From the NCBI RefSeq assembly GCF_900119695.1, contig NZ_LT632547.1, positions 1,518,893 through 1,582,892 of the forward strand: DNA of 64,000 bases, written 5' to 3'. Shown one piece after another: positions 41,307-49,900 of the stretch (its first letter is position 1; each line of letters opens with the position of its first letter). Below the pieces are notes generated by a model. That model was not told the DNA's origin. It searched no databases and saw only the letters and a program-made list of their open reading frames with translations. The position numbers and the translations under genes were made by a program. Origin of the DNA: Actinomyces urinae. Its GTDB lineage: Bacteria > Actinomycetota > Actinomycetes > Actinomycetales > Actinomycetaceae.

Positions 41307-44300
41307 ATGACGAAGCAAAACGCGATCAGTCGTCGTGGTACGGCGATTTTAGCTGCTGCTTTCTCTTTGGCCATGGTGGGCACTATTGCCCCTGCGGTGA
41401 CGCCTGATTCTCCGCTCGTTCCGCCTGCTAGCGCGCAGGATCCTGCTCCGGCAGCCGGCAGCGACAAGGCCATCTATTCTCCTGGTCAGGCGAGTGAAAA
41501 GGGCACGATCTCTGGCTCTGTTAAGGAGATTGTGGAGGCGGCCGTTGGTTTCGGTACAGTTCAGGATTCCGGTAGGCCAATTGCGGGCGTGAAAGTATAC
41601 GCCCAGTGGTATGAGGGCGTAAACACGGAGCATTCGTCCCCGGTGTACTACACCGAGAGCGACGCTAACGGTAACTTCACCATCAAGATGGGTCCGTACA
41701 CCGATGCAGCCGGCGTGACGCGTGAGTTCGAGGCCGACGCGTCGGTCGGGGTGGGGAAAAAGCAGGATCACGCGCGTGAGAAGATTCGTGTCTGGACGGA
41801 GTTGCCGGACAGCGATACCGATAAGTATCGTCTCATGCACCAGCCTGCAGTAGGCATCTTCCCGAACCCGGCTGTTGCATTGCCCACCACGCCAAACACT
41901 CAGGGCGATGGTCAGTGGACCGGAAACAGAGTCACAGGAATGACCATCCAGTACGTGCAGAAGGACAAGCTACCGCAGCACCTTCCGGAAAACGAGTGGG
42001 TAGAGAGCGTTGGAAAGTCCAGTAACCGGGGTAACTATGCTGGCCAGGCGTTTTGGAACCTTGACGTCTTGCAAGGCGGTTTGAGCCACAACGTCGTTAG
42101 TAAATTTGACCCCAAGGACGTCGCTGCTCCTGGTTTGAAAGTGGTTGCCTCTTACCTAAACGACGAGGCCGTAACCAAGATTGAACAGTACGCGAAGGAT
42201 AACTTTGCGGGTAAGACTCTGCGTGGGAGAGGATGGACTCCTGCTGACGAAGAGGGCCTGCAGCGCTGGATTAATGAGCAGGTAGCTGCGGATCCAGAAG
42301 GCTGGATTGCCGAGACGGTCTACACTACCACTGGCGCTGATGGTAGGTTCCAGCTGTTCTGGAAGGGTCTTTACGGCAATAACCACACTGGTACGGGTGG
42401 CGGTATTAATCCTCCAGCAGACAAACTGCACAAGCTGGCTGGTGCGTGGGATGAGGGCTCCTGGCTAAACGGTAATTCTACTTCCAAGCACGTCAACATG
42501 GATTGGTCCTACCTCAGTGTTTATGGTGCTGATGGCAACGAGCTACCTGACAACATCGGCGTGATGCACCCGTGGTCGTTGGGCCGCTGGATGGGACTTG
42601 GCAGTGGGGGCGGTGACGCCCAGTACTTCGGTGGTGATGGTGCCTTTATTGAGGCTACTACTGATGGCTACACGGGTTGGAACATTGCGCTTGCGCCGCA
42701 ATCCTTGAAGTTTGATGTAGTGGATAAGAACACCACCGATAACTGGGCGACGGTCGGCGATACGGTTCAGACTGATACCTCCGGTCTGCCGATCACTCAG
42801 GATCTGAGCTACTACATCCAGTGGGTAGACAAGAACGGCAAAGTCGTCAAGACCTGTGAGACCGCTAAAGCTGATGCCGCGACCAAGATCCCAAGCTGTC
42901 CCTTCGAAGTTCCTGCGGATGCCCAAACTGGTGATACGTTCACTGCCCGCCTGAAGCTTGCTGATGGCGATCCAAATCCTGAGGACGATCTGGTTCTGGC
43001 TCTAGATGCCTTCGCTGTAGCTCGCGAATACTTGGAGTACAACGAGGTTGAGGCTAAGCAAGGCGTGGCGGCTTCCGCCATGCCGAAGTTCGACAACCCG
43101 GCTACCGATTTTGCGGAAACCAAGCCTGAAAAGGCGAGCTTCAGGCTTGGCACATTGCCGGAGGGCGTCACTAAGGATCAGGTTTCGGTTGATCCTATGA
43201 CTGGTGTTGTGACCTTCACGCCGAACGCTGACCAGGTTGGTAAGACTTTCAAGTTCCCAGTTGAGATGCGCAACGAGGATCTGCGGGTCCCTGTTCTCGA
43301 CAAGAACGGCAATCCGAGGATTGATAAGAGGACCGGCAAGCCGATCACCCAGGGCCGCGTTGTTGCCCATGCCGATGCCCCATTCAAGGTAGCGGACACC
43401 ACCGCAGCAACTGTTGAGCCTGAGTATGAGGGTAAGTTGGTTGTTCCTGGTGTGGAGACGAAGTCTGCTCCGTCCTTTACTGATAAGGATGGTCAGGATG
43501 TAACGGTTCCTGAGGGTTCGAAGTTCGCTGTTGATGGTGGCTTCACGGTTCCTGAGGGTTACGAGGTCAGCATTGATGAGTCCACTGGTGAGATTACTGT
43601 TTCGTTCCCGGATGGGTCGAAGTTGAATAAGGACACTGTTGAGGAGTTTGATGTTCCTGTTACGGTGACTTATAAGGATGGCACTACTGATGAGGTGAAG
43701 GCTAACTTTAAGCTGGATACTGATGGTGATGGCACTCCTGATACCACGGATGAGGATGACGATAACGACGGCATTCCTGATGGTGATGACTCTAATCCGA
43801 AGGTTCCGAACCAGAACACTATTTACGAGCCTGAGTATGAGGGTAAGTTGGTTGTTCCTGGTGTGGAGACGAAGTCTGCTCCGTCCTTTACTGATAAGGA
43901 TGGTCAGGGTGTAGATGTTCCTGAGGGTTCGAAGTTCGCTGTTGATGGTGGCTTCACGGCTCCTGAGGGTTACGTTGTTGAGATTGATCCGAATACTGGT
44001 GAGATCACCGTTACGTTCCCGGATAAGTCCAAGCTGAACAAGGACACGACGGAAGAGTTCGATGTTCCTGTTACGGTGACCTACCCTGATGGCAGCACTG
44101 ATAAGGCGGATGCGAACTTCAAGCTGGATACCGATAACGACGGTAAGCCTGACACCACGGATGAGGATGACGATAATGACGGCATCCCGGACGAGGAAGA
44201 TAGCAACCCGAAGGTTCCGAACCAGAACACGATCTACGAGCCTGAGTATGAGGGTAAGTTGGTTGTTCCTGGTGAGGAGACCAAGTCGTCCCCGTCCTTT

Positions 44301-46586
44301 ACTGATAAGGATGGTCAGGGTGTAGATGTTCCTGAGGGTTCGAAGTTCGCTGTTGATGGTGGCTTCAAGGCTCCTGAGGGCTACGAGGTCAGCATTGATG
44401 AGTCCACTGGTGAGATTACTGTTTCGTTCCCGGATGGGTCGAAGTTGAATAAGGACACTGTTGAGGAGTTTGATGTTCCGGTTACGGTGACTTATAAGGA
44501 TGGCACTACTGATGAGGTGAAGGCTAACTTTAAGCTGGATACTGATGGTGATGGCACTCCTGACACCACGGATGAGGATGACGATAACGACGGCATTCCT
44601 GATGGTGATGACTCTAATCCGAAGGTTCCGAATCAGAACACGATCTACGAGCCTGAGTACACGGATGGTTCGGGTAAACCTGGTAGCGAGGTAACGGTTC
44701 CTGCTCCGACCTTTACTGATAAGGACGGCAAGGATGCTACGCCTCCGGAGGGTACCAAGTTCACTCCTGGTGAGGGCACGCCTGATGGTGTGACTATTGA
44801 TGAGAACACTGGTGAGATCAAGGTGACCATCCCTGAGGACGCTACGCCTGGTAGCAAGATCGAGGTTCCGGTTGTAGTGACCTACCCGGATGGCACCAAG
44901 GACAACGTTGACGTCACCATCACGGTTGAGCAGCCTGAGGTGAAGGACAACGAGAAGTACGAGCCTGAGTATGACGGTGGTTCGGGTAAGCCTGGTGACG
45001 AGGTAACGGTTGACAAGCCGACCTTCAAGGACGGCGACGGCAACGAGGTAACGCCTCCGGAGGGCACCACGTTCACTCCTGGTGAGGGCACGCCGGACGG
45101 CGCAACCGTTAACGAGGATGGTTCCATCACGGTGACTATTCCTGAGGACGCTAAGCCTGGTGACAAGATCGAGGTTCCGGTTGTTGTGACCTACCCCGAT
45201 GGCACTACCGATGAGGTGACTGTTACTGTCACGGTTGAGCAGCCTGAGGTGAAGGACAACGAGAAGTACGAGCCTGAGTATGACGGTGGTTCGGGTAAGC
45301 CTGGTGACCAGGTAACGGTTGACAAGCCGACCTTCAAGGACGGCGACCGCAACGAGGTAACGCCTCCGGAGGGCACCACGTTCACTCCTGGTGAGGGCAC
45401 GCCGGACGGCGCGACCGTTAACGAGGATGGTTCCATCACGGTGACTATTCCTGAGGACGCTACGCCTGGTGACAAGATCGAGGTTCCGGTTGTAGTGACC
45501 TACCCCGATGGCACCACCGACGAGGTTACGGTCACGATTACCGTGACGGAGAAGGACGCAACTCCAGTAACGCCGGGTGAGCCGACTGAGCATAACCCGT
45601 CCCTGGGCGCGTCTGCGGACGACCCCGCAGACTGTGAACTGCCTCCGTTCGTCACCGTCGAGAAGACCGAGGGCGTTGTATACAAGGTCACGGTTGATGG
45701 CAAGGAGCTAACGCCTGACGCTGAAGGTAAGTACGTCTACGCGTACGGTCAGACCGTCAAGGTTGAAGCAACCCCTGCTCAGGGCTTCACCTTCCCCGAG
45801 GGTGCGAAGACTACTTGGACGTACACGACCGCGCAGAACGAAATCTGCAACGTTCCCGATGTTCCTGAAACTAAGGACAACGAGAAGTTTGAGCCTGAGT
45901 ACGAGGATGGCACCGGTAAGCCTGGTGAGGATGTTACGGTTGACAAGCCGACCTTCAAGGACGGCGACGGCAACGAGGTAACTCCTCCGGAGGGTACCAA
46001 GTTCACTCCTGGTGAGGGCACGCCTGATGGTGTGACCGTTAACGAGGATGGTTCCATCAAGGTGACTATTCCTGAGGACGCTAAGCCTGGTGACAAGATC
46101 ACCGTTCCGGTTATAGTGACCTACCCGGATGGCACCAAGGACAACGTGGATGTCACTGTCACGGTTGGCGAACCTGACACCAAGACGCCAGACTGGAAGG
46201 ACGGCTCTGGCGAGCCGGGTGGCAAGGTCGTAATCCCGAACGATGGCGGCCCTGTTGATGACGGCACCACGGTCGAGACAGACGGCCCCGGCAAGGCAGA
46301 AATCGATGATGACGGCAACCTCGTTGTTGACATCGACGACAACGCTAAGCCTGGTGACAAGATCGTAGTTATCGTCAAGGATAAGGACGGCAACGAGATT
46401 GACCGCGTGACGGTCACCGTTGAAAAGCCTGCCGCTGGCGACACGACCGAGAAGGTAGTCCAGAAGCCTAAGCTTGCACGCACTGGTGTGCAGGTAGCAG
46501 GACTCGCTGGTATTGCAGCCGCAATGGGCGCAGCAGGCCTTGGCCTGGCGTTCATGCGACGCCGTCGCGAAGACGAAGAGAACTAA
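41307..46586 (+). CDS. Giant LARTG-anchored surface protein with TSP3-like and Rib/alpha-like repeats
   Basis: The 1759-residue protein has a signal peptide (MTKQNAISRRGTAILAAAFS then hydrophobic, cleavage near PASAQD), a non-repetitive N-terminal region of ~670 residues with a CNA-B/carboxypeptidase-regulatory-like stretch (GVKVYAQWYEGVN...ANGNFTIK), and then repeats. Three 137-residue units each end with a calcium-binding TSP3-like DTDGDGTPDTTDEDDDNDG motif. Shorter ~103-residue Rib/alpha-like units with YPDGTTDEVTVTVTV follow. The C-terminus is LARTG (1723-1727), a hydrophobic helix and a RRRR tail, the sorting signal of a class E sortase. The ligand is unknown; adhesion is probable. No sortase lies in the window. 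Confidence 0.92.
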   Translation: MTKQNAISRRGTAILAAAFSLAMVGTIAPAVTPDSPLVPPASAQDPAPAAGSDKAIYSPGQASEKGTISGSVKEIVEAAVGFGTVQDSGRPIAGVKVYAQWYEGVNTEHSSPVYYTESDANGNFTIKMGPYTDAAGVTREFEADASVGVGKKQDHAREKIRVWTELPDSDTDKYRLMHQPAVGIFPNPAVALPTTPNTQGDGQWTGNRVTGMTIQYVQKDKLPQHLPENEWVESVGKSSNRGNYAGQAFWNLDVLQGGLSHNVVSKFDPKDVAAPGLKVVASYLNDEAVTKIEQYAKDNFAGKTLRGRGWTPADEEGLQRWINEQVAADPEGWIAETVYTTTGADGRFQLFWKGLYGNNHTGTGGGINPPADKLHKLAGAWDEGSWLNGNSTSKHVNMDWSYLSVYGADGNELPDNIGVMHPWSLGRWMGLGSGGGDAQYFGGDGAFIEATTDGYTGWNIALAPQSLKFDVVDKNTTDNWATVGDTVQTDTSGLPITQDLSYYIQWVDKNGKVVKTCETAKADAATKIPSCPFEVPADAQTGDTFTARLKLADGDPNPEDDLVLALDAFAVAREYLEYNEVEAKQGVAASAMPKFDNPATDFAETKPEKASFRLGTLPEGVTKDQVSVDPMTGVVTFTPNADQVGKTFKFPVEMRNEDLRVPVLDKNGNPRIDKRTGKPITQGRVVAHADAPFKVADTTAATVEPEYEGKLVVPGVETKSAPSFTDKDGQDVTVPEGSKFAVDGGFTVPEGYEVSIDESTGEITVSFPDGSKLNKDTVEEFDVPVTVTYKDGTTDEVKANFKLDTDGDGTPDTTDEDDDNDGIPDGDDSNPKVPNQNTIYEPEYEGKLVVPGVETKSAPSFTDKDGQGVDVPEGSKFAVDGGFTAPEGYVVEIDPNTGEITVTFPDKSKLNKDTTEEFDVPVTVTYPDGSTDKADANFKLDTDNDGKPDTTDEDDDNDGIPDEEDSNPKVPNQNTIYEPEYEGKLVVPGEETKSSPSFTDKDGQGVDVPEGSKFAVDGGFKAPEGYEVSIDESTGEITVSFPDGSKLNKDTVEEFDVPVTVTYKDGTTDEVKANFKLDTDGDGTPDTTDEDDDNDGIPDGDDSNPKVPNQNTIYEPEYTDGSGKPGSEVTVPAPTFTDKDGKDATPPEGTKFTPGEGTPDGVTIDENTGEIKVTIPEDATPGSKIEVPVVVTYPDGTKDNVDVTITVEQPEVKDNEKYEPEYDGGSGKPGDEVTVDKPTFKDGDGNEVTPPEGTTFTPGEGTPDGATVNEDGSITVTIPEDAKPGDKIEVPVVVTYPDGTTDEVTVTVTVEQPEVKDNEKYEPEYDGGSGKPGDQVTVDKPTFKDGDRNEVTPPEGTTFTPGEGTPDGATVNEDGSITVTIPEDATPGDKIEVPVVVTYPDGTTDEVTVTITVTEKDATPVTPGEPTEHNPSLGASADDPADCELPPFVTVEKTEGVVYKVTVDGKELTPDAEGKYVYAYGQTVKVEATPAQGFTFPEGAKTTWTYTTAQNEICNVPDVPETKDNEKFEPEYEDGTGKPGEDVTVDKPTFKDGDGNEVTPPEGTKFTPGEGTPDGVTVNEDGSIKVTIPEDAKPGDKITVPVIVTYPDGTKDNVDVTVTVGEPDTKTPDWKDGSGEPGGKVVIPNDGGPVDDGTTVETDGPGKAEIDDDGNLVVDIDDNAKPGDKIVVIVKDKDGNEIDRVTVTVEKPAAGDTTEKVVQKPKLARTGVQVAGLAGIAAAMGAAGLGLAFMRRRREDEEN
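43416..44648 (+). repeat. Three tandem 411-bp repeats in the first surface-protein gene
   Basis: Units begin with gagcctgagtatgagggtaa at 43416, 43827 and 44238 and end at 44648, each exactly 411 bp (137 codons). Units 1 and 3 share a long identical block in their centre and differ from unit 2. Each unit encodes one beta domain plus one TSP3-type Asp-rich loop. Confidence 0.92.
44649..45575 (+). repeat. Rib/alpha-like tandem repeats, first block
   Basis: Units start at 44649, 44961 and 45270 (312 and then 309 bp apart). Each reads EPEYxxGSGKPGxxVTV...PDGTTDEVTV. The second and third units are nearly identical. Confidence 0.85.
45891..46187 (+). repeat. Rib/alpha-like repeat, separated fourth unit
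   Basis: A further unit (EPEYEDGTGKPGEDVTV...YPDGTKDNVDVTVTV) is separated from the first block by a ~105-residue non-repeat insertion containing two Cys (DDPADCELPPF and NEICNVPD), which may form a disulfide. Confidence 0.75.
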
Positions 46587-46618
46587 TCGCCTAGCCGACG
46601 AAACACCGGCATAACAGT

Positions 46619-46652
46619 ACGGGGGTGAGACCCTAAACGGTCTCACCCCCGT
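46619..46652 (+). terminator. Hairpin after the first surface-protein gene
   Basis: acgggggtgagacc (46619-46632) and ggtctcacccccgt (46639-46652) form a perfect 14-bp stem with a 6-base loop. The following sequence is not a clean T-run. Confidence 0.75.
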
Positions 46653-46928
46653 CACTCATATAAATCTCAAATAAAAACGCGGGCTGCCGGACTATGAGTC
46701 AGCAGGCCGTTGGTTCCGCACAGTGTGTAACATCACCTGCCGAATGCAGAAGTTACCTGTAAAGTCGTTTTCGCGGATGATATAGTATATGAGCTCCCTA
46801 TGGACGTAGAGCGAAGTCATAGTGCGCCGGAGTGCATCGGCGGTCATAGAACAAAATACTGACTTCATAAGGGCCATTGAGCCTTCTAGAGTGTCCCAGG
46901 ACTATTTGGATAAGGATACACAATACAT
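46653..46928. other. Intergenic leader of the second surface-protein gene
   Basis: This AT-rich stretch contains several -10-like sequences (tatagtatatg near 46781) and aagga (46911-46915) ahead of the ATG at 46929. A short minus-strand open frame here (46692-46877) has no ribosome site or recognisable composition and is not called. Confidence 0.5.
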
Positions 46929-49900
46929 ATGTCACACCCCACTACCGGGGTAAAACGCCCCTTGCGTTCATCTTTGGTTACGCTATCAGCCGTAGCTTTG
47001 ATAGGAAGTACGCTTGGAGTTGCCCCGAGCTTTATAGCCCCGCAAGAAGCCGCCGCAGCAACAGTGTCTGGCGGTATCCGCGACAAGTCCGGCGCGGTTG
47101 AGAAGGACGCTCAGCAGGCTTCGGACCTGCCGGCCGGTTCGTGTGTCGTTGAAAGCGCCGAGCCGGAGGGCAGTCAGGCAGGCTTTACATGGAATACCTT
47201 GGAACCAAGTCCAACTAGTGCTGACCAAAAGGCATGGGGACTGAGCCTTGCCTTTGATAGCTCCAAGGATCGCACGTTCGCTGATTGGAGTTTTACAAAC
47301 TCGGGCTTACTTGCTGCTGTTTTGAACGCTGGATCGGTTCCTTCGGCAGACATCGGCCAGACTTTTCTTGGCGATCCAGTCACTGCCAAGGCAGACGAAA
47401 ACCTCGAGATCACTGCTGCCCGCCTCCAAAGGAATTTGAATCTCCTATCGGAACTGAGCGAACAGAAAGTTAAGCAGTACGCCGAAGCTACTGCGGACAA
47501 CCCGGTGCGTTACGCTTGGCACGGCCAGTATACAAAGGACAACCCGGATGGCCTGAGAGCTACTCAGGGACCCAACGCCATCGTTACGGCTGTTGTGAAC
47601 CCGTGGCCGAGCGAGAACATCGAATGTAACCCCATCACGGTGTCTTGGGAGAGCTTCGAGAAGCACGTGATTGTCCCCGGTGAAGAGACCAAGGTCGGCA
47701 AGATCAATATTCCTGCCGTGCAGAACGGCGGTACGGATGACTCCATGTCCCGCATGATCGTGGAGGCCTACGATGGTACCGGTCAGTTCATTGGAACCAC
47801 CGACGCAGAGGCTTCCGGCGGCACCCAGAACTTGCGTATCGACGACAACGGCGATATCTATTTCACTTGGCCTGAGTACCGAGGTACTGACTTGGCGGAC
47901 GACAAGAACGTGCATTTCGCGGTGTTGGCCAAGCCTCGTACCGTGGACCAACTCCAGGCTGCGGTCGAGAACAACAACTTCGGTATAGGAAATGCGTTCG
48001 AGAGCGCTAACTCGCTGACCCGCTACAACACACCGAACGTCATCGACTCGAAGGCGTTCTCTCTGGATGACACCGAGTACCACAACCCGCAGTATGACAA
48101 GACCGATGCCTCGATCATCTCGGGCGTTGACAGCGAAACCGGACCGCTGGCTACGCAGCTGCAGAAGGTTGTCTTCACCCAGACTCCTGACCTGATCAAG
48201 GAACTTGCAAAGAAAAAGCCTGAGGGCGGTTTCGAAGCTACGGTTGAACTGGACGAGAAGTACATCTACGAGGGTTGGACCGTTGAGATGGACGATGACT
48301 ACAACGTCACCGTGACTGCCCCAGAGAATCCGAAGCCGGGCACTTTTGCCCGCCCGAAGATTACGGTGGAGTACTCGAACGGTTCTACGGACGTTTTGGA
48401 ACTGCTAGTGGTAGTGGACCCGAACCACACGCAAGTCACGGACCTAGTGCGCCCGGGCCTTTCCAAGGGCAGACTGAATGAAGAGATTACCGCTCAGGTG
48501 GGTACCAAGTCCATCATGAAGGGCCACAGGCCTGTTCCGCCGGCAAAGTTCGAAATCGACCCGGCTACCGTTCCGGACGGTTGGACCGTGAACGTTGACG
48601 AAACTGGAACGGTCACTGCAGTGGCGGACGATACGGTTCCACCGGGAAGCATCATCACCCCAATGGTGAAGGCTACCTACCCGGACCAGACCACGGACGA
48701 AATCGAAGTTCAGTTCCAAGCGATTGTGGATATCAAGGTTCCCGATTACAACACAGTGACGGGGCAACCGAGCGCGAATGTCAGTCTTACGCCCGAAATT
48801 CCTGAGCGGGGGTTGAGCGGAAATACTACTGACGAAGCTCCAGTGCGGTACACCTTCGAAGATGGCACTACCCAGACCACCCTCACAAGCAAGGATGGCA
48901 AGACTTGGACTGTCTTTGTTGACGAGAATACTGGTGAAATCACCACCACTATTCCTAAGGATGCCGTGGAAGGGGACTTGCTGAACGTCCCGGTTCTCGC
49001 GCACTACGAGAAGGACTTCAAGCCGCAGCCGGTTGTTGGCACGGTTGTTGTCATTAAGGGTGATCTCAAGGCGTCTTACGACGTTCAGGTGACCGGGCCT
49101 AATGAGGCAGTCGATCACCACGTTGATGGCGCCCCAGATGGTTCCACGTTCTCGTTCGGTTACACGGACGGCAAGCCTGTCCTGGAGCAGACAACTGAGA
49201 ACGGCTGGAAGTACACTATCGATCCAAAGACCGGTGTTGTTTCTTCCACCCCGCCGGCTAACTCGAAGCCGGGTGACAAGAATACCGTTAGCGTCAAGGT
49301 GAATGCGCCTGACGGCATGACCACAGAGGTTCCCGTAACCACCGTGGTTAAGCTAACTAACAGCTGGGAGTCTAACCCGGTTGTCCCGCCAAAGACGGTA
49401 TACCCCAATGGCACAGTGACCTCCCCTCTGACGCTGGAGAAGCCAGAGAGCATCAGCGTTGCCAAGGAGAACCCGTACGAGATTGCTCCGCTGCCAGATC
49501 ACATTACTCCGACCGGCGATACGAACGAGTACGGCAACCCGACCTACACGTTGAAGACCGATAACGGCGACTGGATCGTTAGCCTGGATGACAAGGGCAA
49601 TGTAATCTCCACGGCACCCAAGACTGCCGAGCCGGGTGACCAGATCGAGGTTCCGGTCACAGTCACATATGAAGACGGTTCTAAGGACATCACTTCCGCT
49701 GTGATCAACGTTGTTGATGTGCCCGAGCGTGAGATTCCGTTCAAGGTTGAGTACAAGTATGACGACACCGTCCCTGCTGGCACCTACAAGGTTGAAACCG
49801 AGGGGAAGCCGGGCGCGGAAACCTTGAGCGCAGATGGTACCTGGACCCGTATCGTAGATCCTGTTAACGAGGTTGTAGTGGTCGGCACCAAGCCGGCTGA

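Noticed and set aside
43002-45593. Long open frame on the minus strand (863 codons) opposite the first surface-protein repeats
   Set aside because: It is the antisense of a repetitive, Asp/Glu-rich gene with strong codon bias. Its translation (Arg/Leu/Asn-rich) repeats with the sense units and has no ribosome site or recognisable domain.
43416-46187. Regularly spaced repeats as a possible CRISPR array
   Set aside because: Units are 309-411 bp, in frame and coding, without short repeats and unique spacers.
46692-46877. 61-codon minus-strand frame in the leader of the second surface-protein gene
   Set aside because: No ribosome site, no family resemblance, and it lies in sequence that should hold the promoter.
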